Notes: generated by a model from the letters alone, not told the origin. A stretch of DNA of 64,000 bases from Rhizobiaceae bacterium (GCA_017643025.1 JAEPOG010000001.1:310001-374000), one strand, 5' to 3'. Positions 45,413-55,731 are shown, counted from the stretch's first letter. Numbers and translations are program-made.

Positions 45413-46726
45413 ATGGCTGTCAACGATCCCCTGCACGGATTCTGCCGTGACTGCCTGACCCTGCAGCGCGGCGGGTCAAGACGCTGTTCTGCCTGCGGCA
45501 GCCCTCGTGTCGTGCGCCACGCCGAGCTCTACGGCCTCACCATTGCGCATGTGGACTGCGACGCCTTCTATGCGGCGGTTGAAAAGCGCGACCGTCCCGA
45601 ATTGCGCGACAAGCCGGTCATCATCGGCGGCGGCAAGCGCGGTGTGGTCTCAACTGCTTGTTACATCGCCCGAATTCGCGGCGTCCGCTCCGCAATGCCG
45701 ATGTTCAAGGCGCTGGAAGCCTGCCCGGATGCCGTGGTGCTCAAGCCGGACATGGAGAAATATGCGCGCGTCGGACACGAAGTACGCGAGATGATGCGCG
45801 CGCTGACGCCGTTGGTGGAGCCCATCTCCATCGATGAGGCATTCATGGACCTGTCGGGCACCGAGCGACTGCACGGCGTGCCGCCGGCCATCGCTCTCGG
45901 GCGCTTCGCTTCCCGGATGGAGAAGGATATCGGCATTACGGCGTCGATTGGCCTCTCCTACTGCAAGTTTCTCGCCAAGATCGCGTCGGATTTCGAGAAG
46001 CCGCGCGGCTTCTCCGTGATCGGCCGCTCCGAGGCTCCGGGCTTTCTCGCTGCCCAGCCGGTCACTCTGATCTGGGGTGTGGGCAAGGCGTTCGCTGCGA
46101 CCCTGGAGCGTGACGGCATCCGTATGATCGGCCAGTTGCTACGCATGGAACGCGCCGACCTGATGCGCAGCTACGGGTCCATGGGCGACAGGCTCTATCA
46201 CCTCGCGCGCGGCATCGACGACCGCGCCGTCGATCCTGGCCAGGACACCAAAAGCGTTTCGGCCGAGACCACTTTCAATACCGACCTCGCCGCTCTCGAC
46301 GATCTCGTCCCGATTCTGAGAAAGCTCTCCGAGCGCGTATCGGCGAGACTGAAGAAGGCCGAATTGGCCGGGCGGACCGTGACGCTCAAACTGAAGTCGC
46401 GCGATTTCCGCATACGCACGCGCAACCGGCAGCTGGCCGATCCAACCCGCCTTGCCGACCGCATTTTTCAGACAGGGCTGGAGCTTCTGCGGCGCGAAAC
46501 CGATGGCACCGAATACCGCCTGATCGGCATCGGCGTGAGCGATTTCATGGACCTCGACCGCGCCGATCCGCCCGACCTTATCGACGTCAATGCCCGCAAA
46601 CGGGCACTTGCCGAGGGCGCCATCGACGCATTACGCGGCAAATTCGGCAGCGCTGCAATCGAGACCGGATACACGTTCCGTGGCGACCGGTTGAAAGATA
46701 GAAATCACGATGATTCAGATAGTTAA
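45413..46726 (+). CDS. dinB: DNA polymerase IV with N-terminal zinc ribbon
   Basis: Y-family translesion polymerase. The 437-residue product has the catalytic acidic residues in [14 protein letters not shown] and [11 protein letters not shown], the fingers near [16 protein letters not shown], and the little-finger domain after 280. In front, residues 11-28 hold two CxxC pairs (CRDC and CSAC) that should bind zinc; E. coli DinB lacks them. ATG at 45413; the frame is open to 45152 through the GNAT promoter. No canonical beta-clamp motif is obvious at the C-terminus. Confidence 0.93.
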   Translation: MAVNDPLHGFCRDCLTLQRGGSRRCSACGSPRVVRHAELYGLTIAHVDCDAFYAAVEKRDRPELRDKPVIIGGGKRGVVSTACYIARIRGVRSAMPMFKALEACPDAVVLKPDMEKYARVGHEVREMMRALTPLVEPISIDEAFMDLSGTERLHGVPPAIALGRFASRMEKDIGITASIGLSYCKFLAKIASDFEKPRGFSVIGRSEAPGFLAAQPVTLIWGVGKAFAATLERDGIRMIGQLLRMERADLMRSYGSMGDRLYHLARGIDDRAVDPGQDTKSVSAETTFNTDLAALDDLVPILRKLSERVSARLKKAELAGRTVTLKLKSRDFRIRTRNRQLADPTRLADRIFQTGLELLRRETDGTEYRLIGIGVSDFMDLDRADPPDLIDVNARKRALAEGAIDALRGKFGSAAIETGYTFRGDRLKDRNHDDSDS

Positions 46727-46879
46727 GGCTCGCCCTTAAAGTTGCATTCGTCGACTGGGATGCACGAACGCCGACGGTGCGCCGGAATATTGACTAAAAA
46801 TGCCCCTTCTCCGGTTACGGGAGCAAAATGGAACTCTGCTAGACCGGACAGCGTTGTTTGGCCATTCGGGGGAAGCGCC

Positions 46880-47017
46880 ATGAACGCGATGAAAGACATG
46901 CTGAGCACGACCACCGTGATCACACTGATCATGCTGGCAATAGTGGGGGCCTTCTACTCCACGATGGATTTGCCGGCGGGGCCTAACGTCGTCGCTTCAT
47001 ATTCCGACAAGCCCTGA
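46880..47017 (+). CDS. Small single-span membrane protein, 45 aa
   Basis: MNAMKDMLSTTTVITLIMLAIVGAFYS gives one membrane span (about residues 11-27), followed by a short polar tail TMDLPAGPNVVASYSDKP. A GGGGGAAG Shine-Dalgarno five bases before the ATG at 46880 supports this start; the frame open from 46742 has none. It is in its own interval after dinB. Not recognised; reported as a plausible expressed microprotein. Confidence 0.6.
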   Translation: MNAMKDMLSTTTVITLIMLAIVGAFYSTMDLPAGPNVVASYSDKP

Positions 47018-47030
47018 ACAACAGCGCATG

Positions 47031-47063
47031 AAAAAGACGGGCCGCCGCCGGAGTGGAGGCCCG
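47031..47063 (-). terminator. Terminator of the first Liv operon
   Basis: On the minus strand CGGGCC (47063-47058) pairs with GGCCCG (47043-47038), loop 14 nt, then TC and TTTTT. It lies 35 nt after the livK stop. Confidence 0.7.
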
Positions 47064-47097
47064 CCAGTTGCCAGCGGAAGGCGCTGGACGAAGAACG

Positions 47098-48318
47098 TCA
47101 GTTCGTTGCGTTGGAACCGTCGATCACATCGCCGAAGAGTTCCCAGCGCTCGCCGTTGAACCTCATCAGCTGCATCTGCTCGATCGGATAGAAGTCCGTC
47201 GCGCTGGTGTTGATCTTGATCCCTGGCAGCGCCGTGTCGGTTTCGAAGTCCGTGATGCTCGCGGCGGCCTTCATCACGCCCGCGCGGGTGAGATCGTCAC
47301 ACGAGGACTTCAGCACGTGCTCAAGCGTCTGCGTGACGCCGTAGCCGAACACCGTGAAGCTCGAAGTCTTGTCGCCGTCCGGATAGTACTTGTCCATGAA
47401 ATCGCTCCACTTCTGGAGCCCCGGATCGCCCTCCCACTGCGGGTCCTGCGGATCCTTGCCGTAGTTGGCGCTGATGATGCCGACGGCATTCTCGAAGCCC
47501 GCCGGCTTCAGCACCGAGCCCACCGAGTTCGACACGCTGTTGACGATGTGCGTGGCTTCCCAGCCGATCTCCGCCGCCTTCTTGATCGCCTGCGCCGCGA
47601 ATTTCGGCGTCGCGACGTTCAGGAACACATTGGCGCCTGAAGCCTTCAGGTTGATGATCTGCGAGTCGACCGTCGGATCGGCCACCTCATAAGGCTGTTC
47701 CATGACGATCATGTCGTCGGCCTTGTCGCCAAGGCCTGCGCGCAAGCCGTTGATGTAGTCCTTACCGTAGTCGTCGTTCTGGTAGAGGATACCGATCTTG
47801 GCGTCGTCGATATTGTCCAGGATGTAGCGGGCGTAGATCTTGCCCTCGGCGATGTAGTTGGGCTGCCAGCCCATCGTCCACGGGAAGTTCTCCGGATCGC
47901 CGAACTTCGAAGCGCCGGTTGCCACGAAGAGCTGCGGCACCTCCTTGATGTTCATGTAGTCGTGGATGGCCGAATTGGTGGGTGTGCCGAGGCCGTTGAA
48001 GATCAGGAAGACCTGATCGCTTTCGACCAGCTTGCGGGTCTGCTCCACCGTCTTGGGCGGGCTGTAGCCGTCATCATAGGTGATCAGCTCGATCTGCCGG
48101 CCGCAAACGCCGCCATTGTCGTTGATCATGTTGATGTAGGCTTCGTTGGTATAGGCGATCTGCGAATAGGCCGATGCCGGGCCGCTGAATGGCTGCACCA
48201 GACCGATCTTGATGGTGGTGTCCGTCACGCCGGTATCCTGGGCCGCGGCCGCGAATGCTATGACGGAGAAACCGACGACGGCGCTGAGGCCGCCAACGCG
48301 CTTGAATCTGTCTTTCAT
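47098..48318 (-). CDS. livK: Branched-chain amino acid-type ABC substrate-binding protein (first set)
   Basis: A 406-residue periplasmic type I binding protein. Signal peptide MKDRFKRVGGLSAVVGFSVIAFAAAAQ, then TTIKIGLVQPFSGPASAYSQI, ELITYDDGYSPPKTVEQTRKLVE and the ATGASKFGD site loop. Such proteins bind branched-chain amino acids but also aromatic acids, amides or urea; the ligand is not readable from sequence. It is last in the livG-F-H-M-K unit, which is the reverse of the more common order with livK first. Confidence 0.9.
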   Translation of the reverse strand: MKDRFKRVGGLSAVVGFSVIAFAAAAQDTGVTDTTIKIGLVQPFSGPASAYSQIAYTNEAYINMINDNGGVCGRQIELITYDDGYSPPKTVEQTRKLVESDQVFLIFNGLGTPTNSAIHDYMNIKEVPQLFVATGASKFGDPENFPWTMGWQPNYIAEGKIYARYILDNIDDAKIGILYQNDDYGKDYINGLRAGLGDKADDMIVMEQPYEVADPTVDSQIINLKASGANVFLNVATPKFAAQAIKKAAEIGWEATHIVNSVSNSVGSVLKPAGFENAVGIISANYGKDPQDPQWEGDPGLQKWSDFMDKYYPDGDKTSSFTVFGYGVTQTLEHVLKSSCDDLTRAGVMKAAASITDFETDTALPGIKINTSATDFYPIEQMQLMRFNGERWELFGDVIDGSNATN

Positions 48319-48349
48319 TGCTCACTCCCTGTCGTTTTAGCCCGCGGCT

Positions 48350-49357
48350 TCATCGCCGCGTCAGACGATCCGTTACGGTACGGATCAGACCTCCCGCCCC
48401 GGTCGGCATCACGTAGATCAGGAGGATCAGCATGAGGCCGTACATCGCGCCGGAGAGACCCTTGCTGATCTCCTCGGCGATGTTCGGAACGAATACGATG
48501 AAAGCGCCTCCGACGATGGCGCCCGGCAGCCAGCCGACACCGCCGACCACCAACCCGACGAGCAACGCCACCGACAGCACAAAGGTGAAGCTGTCCGGCG
48601 CGACGAACTGGATGACGATGGCGCCCAGCGCCCCGGCTATGCCGGTGAACAGCGCGCTGACACCGAAGGTGAGCGACTTGTAGAGCGCAACGTTGACGCC
48701 CATCGAGCGCGCTGCGAGCGGATTGTCGCGGATCGCCATGATGGCTCGGCCGGACCGGCTTTTGACCATGTTCCGGGCCGCCCAGTAGAGCAGCAGCCCG
48801 ACGAACAGGGTGAAGAAGTACAGCCATTGATCCTGGCTCAGCGGCAGGTCGAACGGCGCCTTGGGTTTTCTGATGACGATGCCCTGCACGCCGCCCGTCC
48901 AGTGCTCGAGGATCGAGAGCTTGAGCATCTGCGGCGTGGCGACTGCCAGCGCGAAGGTGGCAAGCGCCAGATAGACGCCCTCAAGCCGCAGCGCAGGCAG
49001 ACCGAACAGGAAGCCGGACACGAAACAGATGACCCCGGCTGCCGGCAGTGTCCAGACATAGCTCACGCCAAACGTGTCGATCAGGATGGCGGCGGTGTAG
49101 GCGCCGATTGCGTAGAACGCGCCGTGCCCAAGCGAGAACTGCCCGTTGAACCCGGTCAGCAGGTTCAGTCCCATGATCGCGATCGCGTAGATCAGCATCA
49201 GGTTGAGCTGGAACGTCTGGAAGCCGCTGATGAAGAACGGGCACAGAACCAGCGCCGCGAGAACGACCAGCGAGGAGATGGTCGCTGCACTGACGGAGCG
49301 TGCCTGCTGCTCCTGCCTTGCCTCGACTGCCGAGACTTCTTCCTGCTGCACTGTCAT
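48350..49357 (-). CDS. livM: ABC transporter permease LivM-type (first set)
   Basis: A 335-residue inner membrane permease of the LivHM family with nine or so spans. GLNLLTGFNGQFSLGHGAFYAIGAYTAAIL is the family signature, and the coupling loop AIRDNPLAARSMGVN is intact. It begins 1 nt after livH ends and ends 31 nt before livK. Confidence 0.93.
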   Translation of the reverse strand: MTVQQEEVSAVEARQEQQARSVSAATISSLVVLAALVLCPFFISGFQTFQLNLMLIYAIAIMGLNLLTGFNGQFSLGHGAFYAIGAYTAAILIDTFGVSYVWTLPAAGVICFVSGFLFGLPALRLEGVYLALATFALAVATPQMLKLSILEHWTGGVQGIVIRKPKAPFDLPLSQDQWLYFFTLFVGLLLYWAARNMVKSRSGRAIMAIRDNPLAARSMGVNVALYKSLTFGVSALFTGIAGALGAIVIQFVAPDSFTFVLSVALLVGLVVGGVGWLPGAIVGGAFIVFVPNIAEEISKGLSGAMYGLMLILLIYVMPTGAGGLIRTVTDRLTRR

Positions 49358-49358
49358 G

Positions 49359-50237
49359 TCACACCCGCTGGACCACTCTCTGGCCGAACAGGCCGGTTGG
49401 CTTGAAGACGAGCACGGCCACGATCAGGAACAGCGCGATCGGGAGCTTGAGCTCCGCGCCGACAACCGGGATGTAAGTGCCCGCGAGATTTTCCACGACG
49501 CCGACGGTGAAGCCGCCGAGCACCGCGCCGCCCGGGCTGCTCAGACCGCCCAGAACCGCCCCGGCAAAGCCGTAGAGCAGGATCGACAGCATCATGTTGG
49601 GCTCGAGGAAGACGACGGGCGCGATCAGGATGCCTGCGACAGCGCCGACCGCCGAGGCCATGCCCCAGCCGAGCCCGGTCATCACACCGACGCGGATACC
49701 GACGAGTTTCGCCGACTCCGGATTGGCGGCCGCCGCCCTCATGGCGAGGCCGACACGCGTGTAGCGGAAGAAGGCGAACAGGATCAGCAGAACCACCAGC
49801 GTGATGATGATCATGCCTGCCTGATGGCCGCCTATGAGCCCGCCGCCAAACAACGGCGCGTTGCCGAACGGGCTCGGGAACGGCTTGATCGTGAAGTCCC
49901 AGATGAAGCCGGCGAGACTGTTGAATATTGCGAAAAGCGCAATGAAAATAACGATGTGGCTGAGCACTGGCGCGTTATGGATGGGTTTGAAGACGCTGCG
50001 CTCCAGCACGTAGCCGCCGATAAGCGAAATGACGATCGTCAGGCCGAACGCCAGCCAGTACGGGATGCCCCACTGCAGCAATTGCCAGGCGATGAAGGTG
50101 GAGAACATCGCCATCTCGCCCTGGGCGAAATTCAGATGGTGGATCGCCTGGTAGATCATGACCACGGCGAGTGCCATGCAGGCATAGATGCCGCCCGTCG
50201 CAATCCCCGCCAGCACCTGTTGGATGAAGGTTTCCAT
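49359..50237 (-). CDS. livH: ABC transporter permease LivH-type (first set)
   Basis: A 292-residue permease with about eight spans. The start GIATGGIYACMALAVVMIYQAIHHLNFAQGEMAMF and the coupling loop MRAAAANPESAKLVGI are typical of LivH. It lies 2 nt after livF and 1 nt before livM, so it is tightly coupled in the operon. Confidence 0.93.
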   Translation of the reverse strand: METFIQQVLAGIATGGIYACMALAVVMIYQAIHHLNFAQGEMAMFSTFIAWQLLQWGIPYWLAFGLTIVISLIGGYVLERSVFKPIHNAPVLSHIVIFIALFAIFNSLAGFIWDFTIKPFPSPFGNAPLFGGGLIGGHQAGMIIITLVVLLILFAFFRYTRVGLAMRAAAANPESAKLVGIRVGVMTGLGWGMASAVGAVAGILIAPVVFLEPNMMLSILLYGFAGAVLGGLSSPGGAVLGGFTVGVVENLAGTYIPVVGAELKLPIALFLIVAVLVFKPTGLFGQRVVQRV

Positions 50238-50239
50238 GA

Positions 50240-50953
50240 TCAGTATCCGAGGTAGGACGCGCGCACGGACTCGTCGTCGCGGATTTCCGCGGCGGGTCCG
50301 GAAAGCGCGATGCTGCCGGTTTCAATAAGGTAGGCCTGATCGGCGAGTTCGAGGGCCAGCGAGGCGTTCTGCTCGACGAGCAGCATGCTCACGCCCATGT
50401 TCTCGCGAATGTCGGCGAGGATCGCGAACACCTCCTTCACGATCAGCGGCGCCAGCCCGAAGGAAGGCTCGTCCAGCAGCATCAGCTTCGGCCGCAGCAT
50501 GAGCGCGCGGCCGATCGCGAGCATCTGCTGCTCACCGCCCGAAAGCGTTCCCGCCTGCTGGCTGGCCCTCTCCTTGAGGCGCGGGAAAAACGCGAAGATG
50601 CGGTCGATGTCGCCGGAAATGCCGTCGCCGGCGCTGCGCGTCATGGCGCCCAGCCTGAGATTCTCCTCCACCGTCAGCGAGGTGAAGGTTCCCCTGCCCT
50701 CCGGCACATGCGCGACGCCGAGGCGGACGATGTCCTCGGTCTTCATGTTCGCGATAGAACGGCCTTCGTACTCGATTGTGCCCGAGCGCCGGATCATGCC
50801 GCACAGCGCGCGCAAGGTCGTGGTCTTGCCGGCGCCGTTGGCCCCCAGCAGCGTCGTGACGCTGCCCTCAGCGATGTCGAAGTCGAGGCCGTGCAGCACC
50901 TTGAACGCACCGTAGCTCGCTTCGAGGTTGCGCACCTTCAGCGTGGCGCTCAT
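50240..50953 (-). CDS. livF: ABC transporter ATP-binding protein LivF-type (first set)
   Basis: A 237-residue ATPase with Walker A GANGAGKTT, signature LSGGEQQML, Walker B LMLLDEPSFGLAP and switch His in EQNASL context. Length and the YLGY C-terminus fit LivF. ATG at 50953 overlaps the livG stop by 4 nt. Confidence 0.94.
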   Translation of the reverse strand: MSATLKVRNLEASYGAFKVLHGLDFDIAEGSVTTLLGANGAGKTTTLRALCGMIRRSGTIEYEGRSIANMKTEDIVRLGVAHVPEGRGTFTSLTVEENLRLGAMTRSAGDGISGDIDRIFAFFPRLKERASQQAGTLSGGEQQMLAIGRALMLRPKLMLLDEPSFGLAPLIVKEVFAILADIRENMGVSMLLVEQNASLALELADQAYLIETGSIALSGPAAEIRDDESVRASYLGY

Positions 50954-51732
50954 GCCGCATCTCCCAGATAGGCGCGAATGACCTCGGGGTCGGCCTGCAC
51001 CGCCTCGGGCGTGCCTTCCGAGATCTTGCGCCCGAAATTCAGCACAACCACCACGTCCGAGATCGCCATGACGAGGTTCATGTGATGCTCGACCAGCAGG
51101 ACCGTGACGTTGCGCTCATCGCGTATCTTCTTGATGCGCTCGCCGAGTTCGGTGATCTCGTCATGGTTGAGGCCACCGGCGGGTTCGTCGAGCAACAGTA
51201 GGGTCGGCTGGCTGGCCAGCGCGCGGGCCAGTTCGACACGCTTGAGCGTGCCGAACGGCAGGCCCGCCACCGGCATGTCGGCGACAGCGCCGATCTCCAG
51301 ATAGTCGATCAGTTCGTCGACGATTTCATCGATCCTGGCTTCGTTCCGGCCGACCCATGGCAGCCGCAGCGCGTCGCTTGCCATGTCGCTGCTGCTCGCC
51401 GAATGCGCGCCGATGCGAATATTGTCGCGCACCGTCAGGTTCTTGAAAGTCGCGAGGTTCTGGAATGTACGACCGATACCGGCCTCGGCGATGCGGTGCG
51501 CCGGCCTGTCCAGAAGCGTTGAGCCCTTGAACAGGATATCGCCCGAACTTGGCGTGTAGAGGCGGCTGAGGCAGTTGAAGAGCGTCGTCTTGCCGGCGCC
51601 ATTGGGACCGATGAGGCCGAGTATCTGCCCCTGCTTCATGTCGAAGCTGATGCCGTCGAGAGCCTTGATGCCCCCGAACTGAACGGCAATGTCGCGGACC
51701 GACAGCAGCGGATCGGGAGCGGCGGCGCTCAC
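50950..51732 (-). CDS. livG: ABC transporter ATP-binding protein LivG-type (first set)
   Basis: About 260 residues with Walker A GPNGAGKTT, the LivG-specific insertion around RTFQNLATFKNLTV, signature FGTLKRVELARAL in place of LSGGQ, and Walker B LLLDEPAGGLNHDE. GTG at 51732 with GAGGG upstream is preferred; the frame continues to a TTG at 51810. It is the first gene of the operon, divergent from the IclR gene. Confidence 0.9.
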   Translation of the reverse strand: MSAAAPDPLLSVRDIAVQFGGIKALDGISFDMKQGQILGLIGPNGAGKTTLFNCLSRLYTPSSGDILFKGSTLLDRPAHRIAEAGIGRTFQNLATFKNLTVRDNIRIGAHSASSSDMASDALRLPWVGRNEARIDEIVDELIDYLEIGAVADMPVAGLPFGTLKRVELARALASQPTLLLLDEPAGGLNHDEITELGERIKKIRDERNVTVLLVEHHMNLVMAISDVVVVLNFGRKISEGTPEAVQADPEVIRAYLGDAA

Positions 51733-51872
51733 CTGGCGAACCCTCGTCTGCCCAGCGCTCTGCACAGCGCCGGACGCGACGTCCGGATTGTCGATTGTGT
51801 GGCGCAGCAACCGCCTGCCGCGCCCGGATGCGTTCGCACCGGCAAGGCCGCCTATCCTCCCAATTCCGCTCT

Positions 51873-51889
51873 GCGAAATTCACTTTCGC
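51873..51889. promoter_or_regulatory. Inverted repeat GCGAAA-N5-TTTCGC between livG and iclR-type gene
   Basis: Perfect 6-bp arms 5 nt apart, followed by a further CTTTCG, in the 213-nt divergent region. Likely operator for the adjacent IclR regulator; IclR proteins usually bind short palindromes in shared promoters and control both genes. Binding not shown. Confidence 0.45.
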
Positions 51890-51945
51890 TTTCGTTGATT
51901 TATTGATAGACAGCGGCTTGAAGCAAAGTCAACATTGGTCGCCAG

Positions 51946-52773
51946 ATGGACGCAAAAAGCCCGCCGGGATCGGAAGAAAGTGAACACGACGAAAGGTTTG
52001 CCCAGCGCGGGCAAGACCGGAAATTCGTGGTGGCGCTGGCGCGCGGGCTGGAGGTTTTGCGGGCTTTCAGGGTGCGCGACGGGTTTCTCGGCAATCACGA
52101 GATAGCCGAGCGCACGGGCTTGCCGCGACCGACCGTTACCCGGCTCACATACACGTTATGCGAACTCGGCTACCTCATGCACGTGCCGCGCATGGGCAAA
52201 TATCAGTTGGCGCCGTCGGCAATCGCGCTGGGTTACGCTGCCCTCGCCAATCTTGGTATCAGGCAGGTGGCGCGGCCGCTGATGGCCAAGGCCGCCGACG
52301 ATCTCGCGGCGCCGATCGCGCTGGGGGTGCTCGACCGCAACCGCGCCCTCTATCTCGACATCGCCAGGGGATCATCCACCTTCACCGTGCAGCTCGATGT
52401 CGGCTCGCGCATCCCGCTCGCCAAGACAGCGATGGGCTGGGCGCTTATTGCAGCAATGGATCCGCTGGAGCGTGAGGAAACGTTCGACCGCCTTGCCGAA
52501 CGCCACCCGAGGGAATGGCCGGTTCTGCGCGCCGAGATCGAGGCCGCGGTCGCGCAATATCCGAAGAAAGGCTATGTGCGGTCGCCCGGCCACTGGCGGT
52601 CCGACATCCATGCCGTCGGCGTTGCCCTGAAGACCGCCGACGGTTCCGGTATCTACGCCTTCAATTGCGGCGGCCCGCCGCACCAGTTCACGCCGGAGAA
52701 GATCGAGACTGTCTACGGCCCGGCGATGGTGAAGCTGGTCCGCGACATCGAACTGGTGCTGCACGGCAGCTAG
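51946..52773 (+). CDS. IclR family transcriptional regulator
   Basis: A 275-residue regulator. After a polar 25-residue start, a winged helix (VVALARGLEVLRAF to GRPTVTRLTYTLCELGYL, about 28-85) is followed by the IclR effector domain (IRQVARPLMAKAADDLAAPIALGVLDR onward) to the end. It is divergent from the first Liv operon, which it probably controls in response to the transported ligand or its product. Confidence 0.93.
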   Translation: MDAKSPPGSEESEHDERFAQRGQDRKFVVALARGLEVLRAFRVRDGFLGNHEIAERTGLPRPTVTRLTYTLCELGYLMHVPRMGKYQLAPSAIALGYAALANLGIRQVARPLMAKAADDLAAPIALGVLDRNRALYLDIARGSSTFTVQLDVGSRIPLAKTAMGWALIAAMDPLEREETFDRLAERHPREWPVLRAEIEAAVAQYPKKGYVRSPGHWRSDIHAVGVALKTADGSGIYAFNCGGPPHQFTPEKIETVYGPAMVKLVRDIELVLHGS

Positions 52774-52787
52774 GCCGCCTCGCCGAT

Positions 52788-53180
52788 CTAGTGCGTTTCG
52801 CCGGCCAGCTCGTCGAGGATCGGACACTCCGGCCGCCCGTCGCCATGGCAGTTTGCCACCAGATGGCTGAGCACACCGTGCAGTCCTTTGAGCTCGACGA
52901 TCTTGCGCTCGATCTCGGCGAGTTTCGTCTCGGCGATTGCCTTCACCTCGGCGCTCTCGCGCCCGCTGTCGCCGTAGAGCGACAGGAGCTGCCTGCATTC
53001 TTCGACCGAGAAGCCGAGGCTGCGCGAACGCTGCAGGAAACGTAGCCGGTGCACGTCCGCGGTCGAGTAGTCGCGGTACCCATTGTCGAGCCGCTGCGGT
53101 GCAAGCAGCCCGATATCCTCGTAGTAGCGGATCGTCTTGGCGGGTAGCCCTGCCCGATCTGAGGCGGTTCCGATATTCAT
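52788..53180 (-). CDS. cueR: Cu(I)-responsive MerR family regulator CueR
   Basis: A 130-residue MerR protein: winged helix [25 protein letters not shown], a long dimer helix, and a metal loop with Cys111 and Cys119 spaced as in CueR (C-X7-C), which selects monovalent Cu, Ag and Au ions. It overlaps the copA stop by 4 nt, so copper export and its sensor are made together under the operator at 55732-55762. Confidence 0.95.
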   Translation of the reverse strand: MNIGTASDRAGLPAKTIRYYEDIGLLAPQRLDNGYRDYSTADVHRLRFLQRSRSLGFSVEECRQLLSLYGDSGRESAEVKAIAETKLAEIERKIVELKGLHGVLSHLVANCHGDGRPECPILDELAGETH

Positions 53181-55702
53181 CGTTGTACTCCCTGGTCGAG
53201 GCGCAGCGAGCGCAGCCGGAGCGCATTGCCGATCACCGAGACCGACGACAGGCTCATGGCCGCGGCGGCGATCATCGGAGACAACAGCGTACCGAAGACC
53301 GGGTACAGGATACCCGCTGCAATCGGCACGCCCACTGCGTTGTAAACAAAGGCGAAAAACAGGTTCTGCTTGATGTTGCGGATGGTGGCGCGAGCAAGCG
53401 TCCGCGCCCGCACGATGCCGTTGAGATCGCCCTTCACCAGAGTGATGCCGGCGCTCTCGACGGCAACGTCCGCGCCCGTGCCCATGGCGATGCCGACATC
53501 CGCCGCGGCAAGCGCCGGCGCGTCGTTCACGCCGTCACCGGCCATCGCAACCTTCGATCCGCCGGCGCGTAGTTCGTCGATGAGCTTCTGCTTGCTTTCG
53601 GGCAGCATGTCGGCCCGCACCTCGTCGATGCCGAGCTTCGATGCCACGGCTTTCGCGGTGCGTGCATTGTCGCCCGTCGCCATGATGATCTTGAGCCCGC
53701 TTTCGTGCAGGGCGCGGATCGCCGCGGCTGTCGTCTCCTTGATGGGGTCGGCGACGGCGACAATTCCCGCCGCCTTGCCGTCGATTGCGACGAACATCGC
53801 AGTCTTGCCCTCACCGCGCAGCGCGTCGGCGGCACTCTGGAGTGCGGAGACATCCGCGCCCAGTTCCTCCATCATCGCGGCGTTGCCAAGCGCAACGGCC
53901 TTGCCCGATACCTTGCCGGACACGCCCTTGCCGGTTACGGCGTCGAAGTCCGTGGCGGAAACGAGCTTCGCGCCCCTCCCTTCTGCCCCGGCAACGATCG
54001 CCTCGGCCAGCGGATGCTCCGAACCGCGCTCCAGCGACGCTGCGAGCGACAGGACTTCCTTCTCGTCAAATCCTTCGGCCGCCTTCACGTCGGTCAAGCT
54101 CGGCCGGCCCTCGGTGAGCGTCCCGGTCTTGTCGACAATCAGCGTATCAACGCCAGCGAATCGCTCCAGCGCCTCGGCGTCCTTGATCAGCACACCGGCC
54201 TGCGCACCGCGCCCAGTCGCCGTCATGATCGACATTGGCGTTGCGAGCCCGAGCGCACATGGGCAGGCGATGATCAGCACCGAAACCGCCGAGACGATTG
54301 CAAATGCCATCGACGGCGACGGGCCGAAGACGCCCCACACGACGAAGGCGACAATCGCGACCAGCACGACAGTCGGCACGAAGTAATACGACACTCGATC
54401 GGCCAGCCCCTGGATCGGAGCGCGCGAACGCTGCGCTTTGGCGACCATTTCGACGATCTGCGACAGCACCGTGTCGGAGCCGATCTTCTCGGCCCGCATG
54501 ACGAGGGAACCATTCTTGTTGAGGGTGCCGCCGGTAAGCGCGTCGCCCTCGGTCTTCTCGACCGGCACCGGCTCGCCCGTAATCATGCTCTCGTCGACCG
54601 AAGACCGTCCCTCGACCACCACGCCATCGACAGGCACGCTGTCGCCCGGCCGTACGCGAAGCTTGTCGCCGGTCTGGACCTCGTCGAGCGGAACGTCGAC
54701 CTCCGAACCGTCGTCGGCGATGCGCCTTGCGGTCTTCGGCGCGAGGTCGAGCAGAGCGCGGATCGCCGATCCGGTGCGCTCGCGCGCCCTCAGTTCCAGC
54801 ACCTGTCCCAGGAAGACCAGCGCGACGATGACCGCGGCGGCCTCGAAATAGACCGGAACGGTGCCGCCGTGCCCGCGGAACTGATGCGGGAAGATGCCGG
54901 GGAACAGCGTCGCTACCACGCTGTATGCGTATGCCGCGCCGACGCCGATCGAGATCAGCGTCCACATGTTGGGGCTGCGATTGACGATGGACTCGTAGCC
55001 GCGATGGAAGAACGGGATCGCGGCCCAGACCACGACCGGAGTCGCCAGCGCCAGTTCCAGCCACACCGCGACTTGCTCGCCGATCCACTCCCGGACCGGC
55101 AGGCCGAGCATCGGACCCATGGCGACGATCAGCAGCGGCAGCGCAAGAACGGCGCTCACCCAGAAGCGGCGGGTGAAGTCGATCAGTTCCGGATTAGGCC
55201 CCTCGTCGCCGGTCGGCACGCCCATCGGTTCCAGCGCCATGCCGCAGAGCGGGCAGGAGCCGGGCTTGTCGCGGACGATCTCCGGGTGCATCGGGCAGGT
55301 ATATTGCGTGCCGGCGGGCATCGGCTCCGGCGCTGGCCGGTCGCCGAGATATTTCGCCGGGTCTGCCTCGAACTTCGACTGGCACCCCGCCGAGCAGAAA
55401 TAGAACGCCTGCCCCTCATGGCGCGCGAAATGCTTCGCGCTGGAGCGGTCTACTGTCATCCCGCACACCGGATCGGTCGCGGTCAGATAATCCTGCGGAG
55501 CCTTGGAGAACTTCGTCCGGCAGCTCTCGGAGCAGAAATGATAGGTGTGGCCGTCATGTTCCGCGGTCGGCTTGCCCGCGGAGGGATCGACCGTCATGCC
55601 GCATACGGGATCGCGAACGACCGCCTCGCCCTTGGCGCCGGCGGCATGGTCATGAGAGCAGCAGCTTCCCGCTGCGTGATTGTGATGATGATCGTGTGCC
55701 AT
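53177..55702 (-). CDS. copA: Copper-translocating P-type ATPase with two YHS domains
   Basis: Exports Cu(I) from the cytosol. The 841-residue product has, in place of HMA domains, a His-rich start, two YHS/TRASH domains ([10 protein letters not shown] to HFCSESC, and [10 protein letters not shown] to YFCSAGC, about 30-120) and a CPMHPE...PGSCPLCGM metal-binding domain (about 133-160). The pump core has CPC ([12 protein letters not shown]), the phosphorylation site DKTGTLT, YN in segment 7 and MSLSS in segment 8, the Cu(I) P1B-1 set. ATG at 55702, seven bases after AGGGG. Confidence 0.95.
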   Translation of the reverse strand: MAHDHHHNHAAGSCCSHDHAAGAKGEAVVRDPVCGMTVDPSAGKPTAEHDGHTYHFCSESCRTKFSKAPQDYLTATDPVCGMTVDRSSAKHFARHEGQAFYFCSAGCQSKFEADPAKYLGDRPAPEPMPAGTQYTCPMHPEIVRDKPGSCPLCGMALEPMGVPTGDEGPNPELIDFTRRFWVSAVLALPLLIVAMGPMLGLPVREWIGEQVAVWLELALATPVVVWAAIPFFHRGYESIVNRSPNMWTLISIGVGAAYAYSVVATLFPGIFPHQFRGHGGTVPVYFEAAAVIVALVFLGQVLELRARERTGSAIRALLDLAPKTARRIADDGSEVDVPLDEVQTGDKLRVRPGDSVPVDGVVVEGRSSVDESMITGEPVPVEKTEGDALTGGTLNKNGSLVMRAEKIGSDTVLSQIVEMVAKAQRSRAPIQGLADRVSYYFVPTVVLVAIVAFVVWGVFGPSPSMAFAIVSAVSVLIIACPCALGLATPMSIMTATGRGAQAGVLIKDAEALERFAGVDTLIVDKTGTLTEGRPSLTDVKAAEGFDEKEVLSLAASLERGSEHPLAEAIVAGAEGRGAKLVSATDFDAVTGKGVSGKVSGKAVALGNAAMMEELGADVSALQSAADALRGEGKTAMFVAIDGKAAGIVAVADPIKETTAAAIRALHESGLKIIMATGDNARTAKAVASKLGIDEVRADMLPESKQKLIDELRAGGSKVAMAGDGVNDAPALAAADVGIAMGTGADVAVESAGITLVKGDLNGIVRARTLARATIRNIKQNLFFAFVYNAVGVPIAAGILYPVFGTLLSPMIAAAAMSLSSVSVIGNALRLRSLRLDQGVQR

Positions 55703-55731
55703 CGTCATACCCCTGATAAGATATGACAGGC

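Noticed and set aside
53705..55726. 673-codon open frame on the plus strand opposite copA
   Set aside because: Antisense to copA; rich in Arg, His and Asp as expected for a shadow frame, no Shine-Dalgarno.
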